From an uncultured Sulfurovum sp. (GTDB lineage: Bacteria > Campylobacterota > Campylobacteria > Campylobacterales > Sulfurovaceae): 64,000 bases of DNA. The stretch spans positions 109,029-173,028 of the forward strand of contig CACVAS010000058.1 in NCBI GenBank assembly GCA_902727855.1, read 5' to 3'. A program made the translations under genes and the position numbers. The first letter of the stretch is position 1; each line of letters begins with the position of its first letter. Below are positions 26,637-35,241 of this stretch, piece after piece. The notes under the pieces were generated by a model that was not told the DNA's origin, did not search any database, and saw nothing but the letters and a program-made list of their open reading frames with translations.

Positions 26637-26856
26637 CCCACTCGTCCACATCTAAAGTATCGTCTATGAGTAGAGTATTCTCTGTATCTTTAAACTTTTC
26701 ATTCCAGCCCATACGAGGTTCTTCTACTACATCAAGGACTATACTCCCCTCTTCTATACGTAGCTCAAAGTTTTTAGGTGCGTCTATCTCTTTAAGTACC
26801 GAAGAAGGTATACGTATACCCTTACTTGTACCTATATCTATCAATGAAACTTGCAT
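26626..26856 (-). CDS. mazE: MazE-like AbrB-fold antitoxin
   Basis: A 76-residue protein with an N-terminal swapped-hairpin AbrB DNA-binding region (LIDIGTSKGIRIPSSVLKEI, residues 4-23) and an acidic, probably disordered C terminus (NTLLIDDTLDVDEWDEI) that would wrap the toxin. A good ribosome binding site AAAAAAGGAG precedes ATG. A TTGACA on the minus strand at 26902-26897 is a candidate -35. The AbrB end is expected to bind this promoter and autorepress the operon. Confidence 0.88.
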   Translation of the reverse strand: MQVSLIDIGTSKGIRIPSSVLKEIDAPKNFELRIEEGSIVLDVVEEPRMGWNEKFKDTENTLLIDDTLDVDEWDEI

Positions 26857-27030
26857 AGTGACTCCTTTTTTATAATTATATTATAATTATTTTTTGTGTC
26901 AAAGGTTATACAAGATAAGAAGAAAATACTTCTTTCAAAAGTAGCGACTACATCCTCAAAATCTCAAAAATAAATAATTTATTCTCATCCACACTCTAGA
27001 CTACTTGGATATTTTATACTTTAATTTCAG

Positions 27031-27633
27031 TTACCAATGACAAGCTTTCCGTAGTGGTTTTACTGCATCGTTCAATCCATTCAATTGAAATGTCGTCATA
27101 ACTGAATTAGCTCCATATGGTGTAGTTTGTATTAATAATTTTTCATGCCCCATTAAACTTTTAATAAAAGTCGTATTGCTACCGGGTACAAAAGTAGCTT
27201 TATTATCTGTGGACATACCCCAAGTTTTAGTTCTAGCTTTACTTTTATCTAATCTTGTTAATACTTTTGTTGTCCCTATTCCAAGATATACTCCCCAAGA
27301 AATATAAGCCTCTGTTCTATTTTCTGAACATCTTAAAATCAATGCAGGAGTAGATGAATTATAGTTGCCCTGTATTGGAGTTTCTGCCTCTAGTAGCAAT
27401 GTAACTTTTTGACTATCATCAATAGCTGATGTTTCAATAGTAGTAACCCATTTCCCTTTATCCTCGATAACCTCTTTCTTAGGTTCATTTACTTTTAAAG
27501 ACTTTGCAATGTTATCAAAACAAATTAATCTCTCTGCATCATTATTCTTATTAACACATATAGCAATATCCTTCTTTGCCCCAGCATTTAAAATATGTAA
27601 TAAAATAAATGATAATATGTACACTTTTCGCAT
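27031..27633 (-). CDS. VasI/EvfG-family exported protein
   Basis: A 200-residue protein with a signal peptide (about residues 1-19). From residue 62 it matches the VasI (VC_A0118) pattern: GKWVTTIETSAIDDSQKVTLLLEAE, then LILRCSENRTEAYISWGVYL, the WGMSTDNKATFVPGS segment and a final RKAC. Four cysteines could pair. VasI is named from type VI secretion clusters, but no other T6SS gene is in the window and the family also occurs alone, so a secretion role is not supported. The start follows AAAGGATTATAA. It lies in an AT-rich block with the Sel1 lipoprotein and SEC-C genes. Confidence 0.7.
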   Translation of the reverse strand: MRKVYILSFILLHILNAGAKKDIAICVNKNNDAERLICFDNIAKSLKVNEPKKEVIEDKGKWVTTIETSAIDDSQKVTLLLEAETPIQGNYNSSTPALILRCSENRTEAYISWGVYLGIGTTKVLTRLDKSKARTKTWGMSTDNKATFVPGSNTTFIKSLMGHEKLLIQTTPYGANSVMTTFQLNGLNDAVKPLRKACHW

Positions 27634-27699
27634 TTATAATCCTTTTTTTAATTAATTTAACATAGTACGTTAAGATATGAGTGTTTCATTGTTATCTCC

Positions 27700-28536
27700 T
27701 CATTTATTCAATTTAGCAAAAGTTTCACAGCCTAATATATATTTATTGTCACATGCCTGCAGATAGTATTCTTTAGCCTTAGCTGCATCTTCTATCAAAT
27801 ACCCTTGAGTTTGGTCATATGTTTTAGCAAATTGATACATCATTCCTATTTTAAAACACGATGTACCATCATTTTTCTCACAACCAATATGATAATACTC
27901 TAATGCTTTTTTTAAATCTTTACTAACCCCTTTTCCATCTTGATACATTTCACCCACATTCTTACATCCATTAAAATCATTTTTACATTCTTTCTTGTAG
28001 AAATCAAGTGCCTTTCGATAATAATATACAGACAATCCATCATTTTTTTGCATACCTCGTCCATATTCATAGTTAAATGCTAAATAATAACAAGCTTCGG
28101 CATATAATCCTTTTTCGCATGCTATTTTAAAATACTTGGAAGACTTTACGTAATCTTTCTGTATACCAAATCCGATAATTGAATATCTGACAGCTAAATC
28201 ATGACATCCAACATACCCATCCCCAATAGTGCAAGATTTTTCAAGAAATTTTAACCCTTTATTCAGATTTTTTTTAACTTGCTTTCCATCCAAATAAGCT
28301 TTTCCAAGTACTTCACATGATTTAGCCTTATTATTGTTACATCCGATTTTAGCATAGGTGACTGCTTTTTGATATTCTTTTTTCTTCATATAGTAGTTAG
28401 CAGCAGTATCACATCCTTTAAAATTTTTGTTATTACATACCTGTTCATTATCTACTAGAGATAACGTCTTGTCGCTGGAGCAACCCAATAATAGAAATAA
28501 GCTTCCTGAAATAATAACTTTTATAAAGTTTTTCAT
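27700..28536 (-). CDS. Sel1-repeat lipoprotein
   Basis: A 278-residue lipoprotein. The N terminus ends in a lipobox (FLLLGC, lipidated Cys19). The rest is a row of about six Sel1-like helical repeats of 36-40 residues (for example AKSCEVLGKAYLDGKQVKKNLNKG), many carrying the paired cysteines found in the Helicobacter cysteine-rich (Hcp) proteins. These repeats bind other proteins, peptidoglycan or substrate; the role here is unknown. The start follows AAAGGGGAAAAT. A second, non-lipidated Sel1 protein is encoded at 38.7 kb. Confidence 0.82.
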   Translation of the reverse strand: MKNFIKVIISGSLFLLLGCSSDKTLSLVDNEQVCNNKNFKGCDTAANYYMKKKEYQKAVTYAKIGCNNNKAKSCEVLGKAYLDGKQVKKNLNKGLKFLEKSCTIGDGYVGCHDLAVRYSIIGFGIQKDYVKSSKYFKIACEKGLYAEACYYLAFNYEYGRGMQKNDGLSVYYYRKALDFYKKECKNDFNGCKNVGEMYQDGKGVSKDLKKALEYYHIGCEKNDGTSCFKIGMMYQFAKTYDQTQGYLIEDAAKAKEYYLQACDNKYILGCETFAKLNK

Positions 28537-28633
28537 ATTTTCCCCTTTAAAAGTATTCTACAGATAAAAAATTATTATTTTACTTAAAAAATAAACTCGT
28601 AAATAATTATACTCTTCGAAAGAGAGACTTACT

Positions 28634-29872
28634 TTATGCTTCTATTTTAATATCTAATATTTTCCAATTAAACAAATCATACTCTTCAAAGTCACTAATA
28701 TCGTCATCTTTAATAGGAATACTATTTAATAACTTTTTTTGACTGCTTCTATCTAAGTTTTTAAAATAGCTTGGTAATAAAGTCATGTCGCTGTTTAAAA
28801 GCTCTTCCACTTCTTCATCGGTATGATTAATATATTCATCTGCAACATAGCTCTCATCTATTAATTTCTTTTTATTACTATCTAATCCCTCGTACCAAGA
28901 AGGAGAAAAATATAAATTTTCCTTATTTTTTTTGAGTAGTAAGCAAGTAATAGCATTAATTTTATCTTCATTATTTAAATTATGTAAACTTTGAATAAAT
29001 ATATCACATTCATGTGATTCAATACTACTATTCCATGAAAAAATTATTGCTCCGTTATCTTCTATTTTTATTATTGATGTCACTATTGCATTGTATTCTT
29101 TTGTTGGATCATTAACATAATCAACTAATATATTCCCATCAAAGTCTCTATCAGGATTAAGTATACCAGACACCATGACTTCTGGAACTTTATCAATCAA
29201 AATACAATAATACTTCATATTATCATACCTCGATACTAATAAATCATTATCAAAAGTTTTCTTAATTCTTCTTATGTCACTTAATTGGCTTTCTTCATCA
29301 GAGAACATATGTGATATAGCCTGAATATAAGAATGTTGGAATTTATTCGTAAAACCTTTATCATACGTACTCACATTTTCAGAGAACAGTTTCACTTGTT
29401 GCTCTTTCATGTACATGGCTTTAGCTACTGTTCTATATGACAATAAAAATATTTGCTCTTGCGAGAAAATAAACTCTGCATCCTCAAGTGGTGCAAATAA
29501 CACTTTATCATGTATTGAACAAAAAATATAAAAAATTGAAGCTTGATTAATATGTATTAGCTCCAATTGAACTGGATTACTATCTCCCTCAATATCTAGC
29601 ATGTTAAAATTCATACCATAAACTTTTCCATCTCTCGCAATACTTTTCAAGTTTGCACTTTTGGAAATTGTGTGCGCTTTAATTATCTTATTTGAACATT
29701 TATGTTTGAGTTCATTTGGAACTTTGCATTCTTTATGTTTTAAACTATTTTTAAAATCATTATGTATTTTATATGCAGGAACTTTTAATTCTTGCTCTCT
29801 TTGAAGATGGCACTTTTTATATTTTATTCCACTTCCACACCAACAAGGCTTATTTCTTTGCTTTTTTATCAA
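28634..29872 (-). CDS. SEC-C zinc-motif protein, unknown function, coupled to addB
   Basis: A 412-residue protein starting with a SEC-C zinc knuckle, CWCGSGIKYKKCH (residues 8-20). A second metal-site-like region follows: C49, then CSNKIIKAHTISKSANLKSIA and, about 50 residues later, FCSIHDKVLFAPLED, a spacing that recalls HNH-type treble-clef nucleases. The rest is helical with an acidic C terminus. The start proposed is TTG 29872, with AGGGGAG 5 bp upstream; it overlaps the addB stop (TTGA), and an ATG at 29893 inside addB is the alternative. The gene is visibly more AT-rich than addB. The function is not recognised; a nuclease or protein-quality role is speculation. Confidence 0.65.
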   Translation of the reverse strand: MIKKQRNKPCWCGSGIKYKKCHLQREQELKVPAYKIHNDFKNSLKHKECKVPNELKHKCSNKIIKAHTISKSANLKSIARDGKVYGMNFNMLDIEGDSNPVQLELIHINQASIFYIFCSIHDKVLFAPLEDAEFIFSQEQIFLLSYRTVAKAMYMKEQQVKLFSENVSTYDKGFTNKFQHSYIQAISHMFSDEESQLSDIRRIKKTFDNDLLVSRYDNMKYYCILIDKVPEVMVSGILNPDRDFDGNILVDYVNDPTKEYNAIVTSIIKIEDNGAIIFSWNSSIESHECDIFIQSLHNLNNEDKINAITCLLLKKNKENLYFSPSWYEGLDSNKKKLIDESYVADEYINHTDEEVEELLNSDMTLLPSYFKNLDRSSQKKLLNSIPIKDDDISDFEEYDLFNWKILDIKIEA

Positions 29873-32226
29873 AGATACTCCCCTCTCCCACACATCAAAG
29901 TAAACTCACACCATTTACATTTTTGCAGGTCTTCACATTTCTCAGCCACAAAACTTTTTGTTTGTTTGAGTTCTATGATGATTTCAGCTAAACGTTCATT
30001 TTTCTCTTCCAGTGCTGTGATTTCTTCTATCTCACCGTTTTCAAAGAGTTTGACAAAGGCGAGGTTGATGTTTTGGTATTTGCTGCTCAATATCTGCTGG
30101 TAGATGCTCATTTGTAAGTCATTAAGACTCTCTAAGTTTTTTGTTTTTTGTGCTTCTTTGGTAGAGCCACTTTTGTAGTCTAGTACTAAGGTGTGTGTAT
30201 CATTTTGGTCTATACGGTCTATGCGTCCTTTAAACATTAGACCGCCTATAGTACCTTGGAACTCTTTTTCTCGCTCAACTACTTTCCAGTCTGCGTTAAA
30301 GTGTGCTATTTGTGTCTCTACAAAGCCTTTTAACTTCTGCTTCCATAAGAGTTTTTGGTAATTTGTTTTTGCATCTTCGAAAGGAAGTAACTTGTCAAGT
30401 AAGATGTCTATCTGCTTTTGCATCTGAGCTTCACTTGAGTAACTACTGTTCTCTTTATGTAAATGCTCTAAAAGCTTATGTAAAAATGCTCCCTCATTGA
30501 GTTCCTCTTCTTGCTTAGCTTGTATCTTTTGGATGTAACGGTAATAGTACTTGCGTTTACATTCTAAAAAGGTCTTTAGCCTAGAAGCAGACCATGTAAT
30601 AGTTGACGCATCAAAATGTTCTACCACAGGCTCTTCTTCATTTTGAAGTTGTGAGTCTTGTGCATACAGCAGGTCAAACTGTGCTTGTGTTTGCTCGGCA
30701 TTTTCTAACCCTAACTCATAGAGAAACTTTGAGGGTAGTTTATTGTCAGCACTACTGTAAACAATAGTACTGGTAGAGGCCTGTTCTAGCAGTCTTTTAT
30801 AGTACTGCTTTTGTAGAGCTTCTCTGTCGTGTTTGGTTGGGAGGTTCGCAAAGCTACGTACTTGTGAGTTTAAAAACTGATCTTTACTTGACGTTGCAGG
30901 GACTACCCCTTCGTTAAAGTCTACAATAACCACACCTTCAAAGCTAACACCTCTGGTTTCAAGCACACCCATGACTGTCACTAGTCCACCTCTGACGTCA
31001 TCTATGGTAACTTTGGAGAGTACTTTTAACCATAAAAAGAGCCACTCTTTTTGATCCATCTGCTCTAACTCAAATACTTTTATAAAATGCAAATACTTTT
31101 CATAGACACGCTCATTGAATTTTTCTTTTTTCTCACCCTCAACCAATGGGCTATCGTGTAATTGCATACCATCTAGAAGCAAGAAAAAGTCTACAACACT
31201 TATGGGTGTATTTAGAGACTTGCCAGTTATCTCTTCAAGGTTAAATCCATACCGTTCGAGTAGTACCTTGCTTTCATCATCGTATGTTTGCCAATATCTA
31301 TAGAGTGCTTCTAATGATTTATAAATACGTCCATTACTATAGTTGTACCCCATAGCAAAATTTAGATTGTTGTGTACATCAAAAAGTGTGAAGTGCTCTT
31401 TAAAACTTTCATCAGGTAAGACAAGCACAATATTTTCTGCAGCCATTCCACTACGCACCATGTTGTCTATCGCTCTAAAGGCAACAGCTATCTGTTCTTG
31501 TCGTTCTTCAACTACATATGTTTTAGCGTTTATTTTTGCCTTATTTTCTACTGTGCTTAATACTTTTTTATCTGTAAGACTAAAGTGAACATGGGCATGG
31601 TTTACCAAGTTTATACCCATCTCCTCAAAACGTTCTTGCATCTTAGTATTGAAGTGAGATGTAGTGTAGTGTATGTTCAGTGTGACTAACTTTGAAATAG
31701 CTTCTAAAAGTTTTAATTCAAAATAACTTAAATACCCTTCAAGATGCACTTCAATACGCTCATACGCAGTGACAAACCCCTCATTGATTGTATAGATATC
31801 TGGGAGAAATGCTTTGTCCGTCAAACCATTTTCATCTAACAATGTTTTATAGTTTTTTAAAAGCTGTTCAAGTATTTCAATGTGTTGTCCAAACTCAGCA
31901 TAAGCATCTGCTTCAACTAAAGTGCTAAAGTCTATACCTTCTCCAGCTAGCTCTTCAAAAAACTTAAAAAATGCCTCACTTCTAGTAAAAAACCGTACCA
32001 ACGTCATGTCTAGTTTTAAATCTTTAAATTCACTAAAGGATGCTGCTTTTCGTAAAAACAGTATCCGTTGGAGTGTATCTATGGGTGTTACATCTTTAAG
32101 CAGTATGGCACGTTGTTCAAACTCATCCATACGCATCAATGTAGGATGAAAACCATCTTCTGCTTTATAGGCTTGGCTAACAGTTCGTAAGGCTCTTGAG
32201 GTTGGGTAGATATGCAGTTCATTCAT
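29869..32226 (-). CDS. addB: AddB-like PD-(D/E)XK nuclease subunit
   Basis: A 785-residue protein matching the short campylobacterotal form of AddB. The N-terminal two thirds is an inactivated helicase-like region. The C-terminal nuclease begins with WSASRLKTFLECKRKYYYRYIQ, carries the catalytic VLDYKSG (D and K of the PD-(D/E)XK fold) near residue 700, and ends with a cysteine cluster (CEDLQKCKWCEFTLMC) that, with the cysteine of FLECK, would bind 4Fe-4S. AddAB resects double-strand breaks for RecA. The partner AddA is not in the window. A SEC-C gene follows by start/stop overlap, and hemN diverges upstream. Confidence 0.85.
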   Translation of the reverse strand: MNELHIYPTSRALRTVSQAYKAEDGFHPTLMRMDEFEQRAILLKDVTPIDTLQRILFLRKAASFSEFKDLKLDMTLVRFFTRSEAFFKFFEELAGEGIDFSTLVEADAYAEFGQHIEILEQLLKNYKTLLDENGLTDKAFLPDIYTINEGFVTAYERIEVHLEGYLSYFELKLLEAISKLVTLNIHYTTSHFNTKMQERFEEMGINLVNHAHVHFSLTDKKVLSTVENKAKINAKTYVVEERQEQIAVAFRAIDNMVRSGMAAENIVLVLPDESFKEHFTLFDVHNNLNFAMGYNYSNGRIYKSLEALYRYWQTYDDESKVLLERYGFNLEEITGKSLNTPISVVDFFLLLDGMQLHDSPLVEGEKKEKFNERVYEKYLHFIKVFELEQMDQKEWLFLWLKVLSKVTIDDVRGGLVTVMGVLETRGVSFEGVVIVDFNEGVVPATSSKDQFLNSQVRSFANLPTKHDREALQKQYYKRLLEQASTSTIVYSSADNKLPSKFLYELGLENAEQTQAQFDLLYAQDSQLQNEEEPVVEHFDASTITWSASRLKTFLECKRKYYYRYIQKIQAKQEEELNEGAFLHKLLEHLHKENSSYSSEAQMQKQIDILLDKLLPFEDAKTNYQKLLWKQKLKGFVETQIAHFNADWKVVEREKEFQGTIGGLMFKGRIDRIDQNDTHTLVLDYKSGSTKEAQKTKNLESLNDLQMSIYQQILSSKYQNINLAFVKLFENGEIEEITALEEKNERLAEIIIELKQTKSFVAEKCEDLQKCKWCEFTLMCGRGEYL

Positions 32227-32314
32227 GCCATACAGTATATCACAATTGACCTATATCATTTTTGTTAAATCTGCTTTTAGTTATAATCTTATTTACAATC
32301 ACCTAAGGACAATC

Positions 32315-33691
32315 ATGCAATATCTTGATAACTCAGCACTCATACAAAAATATAATATCCCAGGGCCAAGATATACCTCTTACCCTACTGTTCCTTTTTG
32401 GGATAACAATACTATGAAGTTGGGGAGTTGGGAAGAGAGTGTCAAAAAATCTTTTTCTCAAAGTAATACATCAGAAGGTATAAGCCTCTACATACACATG
32501 CCTTATTGTGAAAGTCTTTGTACTTTTTGTGCCTGTCATAAACACATCACTAAACAACATTCTGTAGAAGATGCTTATATTGATGCTGTTTTAAAAGAGT
32601 GGAAGCTTTATGTAGATTTATTAGATGAGGAACCCTCTATTGCAGAGATACATCTAGGTGGAGGAACGCCTACATTTTTCTCTTCAGAGAACTTAAGTCG
32701 TATGATAGAAGGTATTTTTAAGCATGCCACAAGACACAAAACATTTGATTTCTCTTTTGAGGCACACCCAAATGAGACAACAAAAAAACAGATGCAGACA
32801 CTTTTTGATTTAGGATTCAACCGTACATCATTTGGTATACAAGATTATAATCCAACAGTACAAAAAGCCATCAATAGAATACAAACCTATGAAACGGTAC
32901 AAAATATCAATACCATTAGTAGAGACATTGGGTATAACTCAATCTCTCATGATATTATCTTTGGTCTACCACACCAAACCAAAGAGAGCATCCAAGATAC
33001 TATAGAAAAAACTGTATCACTGAAACCAGATAGAATAGCCTACTACTCTTATGCGCATGTACCTTGGATAAAAGGTGTAGGACAAAGAGGTTTTGATGAA
33101 AATGACTTACCTCAAGATGCCTATAAGCGAGAACTCTATGAACTGGGTAAAAAACTCTTTTTTGAAGCAGGGTATGAAGAGATAGGCATGGATCATTTCT
33201 CGCTGCCTACAGACAAACTAAGTATTGCTATGAAAGAAAAAAAACTACATCGAAACTTTATGGGATACACCGCAGGAAAAACAAAACTGATGATAGGGTT
33301 AGGAATGTCGTCAATCTCAGACTCATGGTATGCTTTTGCTCAAAATGAGAAACGGGTTGAAGACTATATTGACAGAGTCAATGAAGGAAAACTTCCAGTC
33401 TTTAGAGGGCACCTTCTAAGCGATGAAGACCTTATTGTACGAAAACATATACTCAACCTTATGTGTAACCTCAATACCTCGTGGGAAGATAACAGTATGA
33501 AACTCTCTCATATGCCTCAAATACTGGAACGCTTAGAAGAGATGGATGCGGATAATCTCATAGAAATTTATGACAATAGTCTGGTTGTCAAAGAGTCTTC
33601 ACGCATGTTTGTAAGAAATGTATGTATGGCGTTTGATTTGAGGCTGGCAGAAAACCAGCCTGAAGGTAAAATATTTTCAATGACAATTTAG
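32315..33691 (+). CDS. hemN: Oxygen-independent coproporphyrinogen III dehydrogenase
   Basis: A 458-residue radical SAM enzyme. The 4Fe-4S motif CESLCTFCAC (Cys near residues 64, 68, 71) fits HemN's C-x3-C-x2-C, and GGGTPTFFS and the C-terminal HemN domain follow. It decarboxylates coproporphyrinogen III to protoporphyrinogen IX without oxygen, feeding haem to the nearby oxidases and cytochromes. The start is ATG 32315 with CTAAGGACAATC upstream; the longer frame reaching back to 32225 lacks a ribosome binding site and overlaps the addB start. A TATAAT at 32282-32287 is a likely -10. It converges with the FixH gene with only 8 bp between stops. Confidence 0.95.
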   Translation: MQYLDNSALIQKYNIPGPRYTSYPTVPFWDNNTMKLGSWEESVKKSFSQSNTSEGISLYIHMPYCESLCTFCACHKHITKQHSVEDAYIDAVLKEWKLYVDLLDEEPSIAEIHLGGGTPTFFSSENLSRMIEGIFKHATRHKTFDFSFEAHPNETTKKQMQTLFDLGFNRTSFGIQDYNPTVQKAINRIQTYETVQNINTISRDIGYNSISHDIIFGLPHQTKESIQDTIEKTVSLKPDRIAYYSYAHVPWIKGVGQRGFDENDLPQDAYKRELYELGKKLFFEAGYEEIGMDHFSLPTDKLSIAMKEKKLHRNFMGYTAGKTKLMIGLGMSSISDSWYAFAQNEKRVEDYIDRVNEGKLPVFRGHLLSDEDLIVRKHILNLMCNLNTSWEDNSMKLSHMPQILERLEEMDADNLIEIYDNSLVVKESSRMFVRNVCMAFDLRLAENQPEGKIFSMTI

Positions 33692-33699
33692 AATATTCT

Positions 33700-34251
33700 T
33701 TATGGCTTTAAGTAAGCCCCTATTTCAGAATATCCTATCTTTGTATCATCAATAGTCACACGTAGTTGTAGTGTGTATCTACCTGCTTTTGTGATATCTA
33801 GCTCTTCAGTGATGTACTTTCCATCTACAAACTTTACATCTTCTTGCAAGACATCATCACGTCTACTGTGTGGTCTCGTAAGTAAAAATGTAACGTTAGC
33901 ATCTTCAACGACGCTTCCATCCTTAGTTTTCACTCTGTAAGAAAAGCTATTCATACCATTAGTAAGCTTTATAGGATTATGTTGGAGACGACGAGAGTGA
34001 ATATTATCTGTCACAACTATCTCCTCAACATCTTCTATCCCAATAGTATACTCTTTATCAAAAGCAGCTTTTAACTCTAGTATCTCATTCATATGTATAT
34101 CTGCTTGCTGATACTTCAACATATAAGAGTTTGACTCTTGTACTGGCAGAGAAGAAGCAGATTTTACTGTCCAATAACTCAATGTAAAAGCCAAAAGCAA
34201 AAAGCCTACTATCATATGTGGCCAATAGGTTTTTTGTTTAGTTTTATTCAT
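33700..34251 (-). CDS. FixH-family protein of the cbb3 oxidase cluster
   Basis: A 183-residue membrane-anchored protein: one N-terminal helix (about residues 11-28) and a periplasmic beta domain ending in YTLQLRVTIDDTKIGYSE. The helix plus beta-sandwich layout and position at the end of the ccoNOQP unit fit FixH, which is needed for copper-oxidase assembly, probably with the copper transporter CcoI. Metal-binding methionine or histidine motifs are not obvious. It overlaps the preceding gene by 8 bp (AAAAATGAATAA), so it is translationally coupled. Confidence 0.7.
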   Translation of the reverse strand: MNKTKQKTYWPHMIVGFLLLAFTLSYWTVKSASSLPVQESNSYMLKYQQADIHMNEILELKAAFDKEYTIGIEDVEEIVVTDNIHSRRLQHNPIKLTNGMNSFSYRVKTKDGSVVEDANVTFLLTRPHSRRDDVLQEDVKFVDGKYITEELDITKAGRYTLQLRVTIDDTKIGYSEIGAYLKP

Positions 34252-34891
34252 TTTTCATCCTTATCCATAGTGGTCTAAAAACAAATATCCATAAGAGTAT
34301 AAGTGTACCCGTGTACACAAGAACTCTTAAAATATTAACCATTGTTCCCATTTCATCAGGGATTGTGTTTTCCAACTTTATACCTTTGGTACGTGCTATA
34401 TTATCTGCCAATACAGAGTATGCTTGTAACACACCTATATTAAACTTATCTTCATCTGTATTGGAGTCTTTCATTGCAATGATATCGACACCTGCATCTC
34501 TCACTTCATTGTAGTCATACAACTCTCTCACCGCGTCAGAGGAAGGTATAATACCTATCCTACCACGCGCTTCAGCATTTTTAGTGATTGTAGCATAAGG
34601 TGCAAAGATATATAGTACAAATGGTTTTACTAACTTTTTCTCATACTTCTTACTATATTCGACAAGATTAAATCTCTCAGGAAAATGTTCATTCGTAGCT
34701 ATAATGTACGCATTAATAGCAGTCTTTTCATGAAGTTCAGCACCCATACGATCTATATGTTCTACTGCTTCTATTTTTAAAAGGTCATTTTTGAGGAGTT
34801 GTGTCGCGTGAAGTAGTTGAGGAAGTAAAGATAAAGCAAGCACGGCAAAAACCCCATTAAAGAGGCTTGCCCTTAACTTTGCCTTATTCAT
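34244..34891 (-). CDS. Bitopic membrane protein of the cco operon, possibly TPM-like
   Basis: A 215-residue protein with an N-terminal hydrophobic signal/anchor (about residues 10-28) and a C-terminal helix (about 190-207) flanked by basic residues. The periplasmic part (AVEHIDRMGAELHEKTAINAYIIATNE and FVLYIFAPYATITKNAEARGRIGI) has the strand-helix order of TPM domains, but the match is weak. It is tightly packed between a 35-residue gene and the FixH gene in the cbb3 cluster, so a role in oxidase assembly or stability is inferred only from position. Confidence 0.6.
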   Translation of the reverse strand: MNKAKLRASLFNGVFAVLALSLLPQLLHATQLLKNDLLKIEAVEHIDRMGAELHEKTAINAYIIATNEHFPERFNLVEYSKKYEKKLVKPFVLYIFAPYATITKNAEARGRIGIIPSSDAVRELYDYNEVRDAGVDIIAMKDSNTDEDKFNIGVLQAYSVLADNIARTKGIKLENTIPDEMGTMVNILRVLVYTGTLILLWIFVFRPLWIRMKNE

Positions 34892-34893
34892 CG

Positions 34894-35001
34894 TTATCCT
34901 ACATATAGTAAGTATTCATTACCATTAATAGATAAAAAAACTGCGGCAACTGCGGCAAATACCATACATGCTATAAGCACTTTATCCATATATTTAATCA
35001 T
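34894..35001 (-). CDS. 35-residue membrane protein in the cco operon
   Basis: A frame of 35 codons (starts MIKYMDKVLIACMV) is almost wholly one transmembrane helix (about residues 7-24). It has a clear ribosome binding site, AAAGGATAACTA before ATG; its ATG overlaps the stop of the DUF4006 gene (TAATG) and it ends 2 bp before the next start. This tight packing strongly suggests a real gene. It resembles the class of single-helix oxidase accessory subunits (CcoQ, CcoS, CcoH kinds) in size, but no family was recognised. Confidence 0.6.
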   Translation of the reverse strand: MIKYMDKVLIACMVFAAVAAVFLSINGNEYLLYVG

Positions 35002-35231
35002 TAGTTATCCTTTTTTTGGAATGCAAAATCTTTATTGTCAACTGAAATCATTTTAAGATTATTAACATCTCTAATTGGTGCTGGATCATAAGGGTCTTTT
35101 GCTGCTTTTTGCTGCACAATAACCGCTTGTGACATGAGTATAGCCCAAATTAACAAGAGCCCAACAATTGAAATCAAAACTCCAAATACGCCATGAAAAC
35201 CAAACACACTTCTCTTAGTATTTTCTGCCAT
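35001..35231 (-). CDS. DUF4006 small membrane protein
   Basis: A 76-residue protein with one helix (about residues 15-35) and a hydrophilic tail. The FGFHGVFGVLISIVGLL start is that of the DUF4006 family found after ccoP in many Campylobacterota. Probably an accessory subunit or assembly factor of the cbb3 oxidase, on context only. It lies 10 bp downstream of ccoP and overlaps the next small gene by one base. Confidence 0.75.
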   Translation of the reverse strand: MAENTKRSVFGFHGVFGVLISIVGLLLIWAILMSQAVIVQQKAAKDPYDPAPIRDVNNLKMISVDNKDFAFQKKDN

Positions 35232-35241
35232 TTTTCACTCC

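Noticed and set aside
27031-27633. Evidence for a type VI secretion system from the VasI-family protein
   Set aside because: No Tss, Hcp, VgrG or ClpV gene is in the window and VasI-family proteins also occur alone.
32225-32314. Extra 30 codons at the N terminus of HemN
   Set aside because: No ribosome binding site for the upstream ATG, overlap with the addB start, and the family begins near MQYLDNSAL.
33642-33660. GGCTGG/CCAGCC hairpin as a hemN terminator
   Set aside because: It lies inside the hemN coding sequence, about 30 bp before the stop, and has no T run; it is explained by codons.
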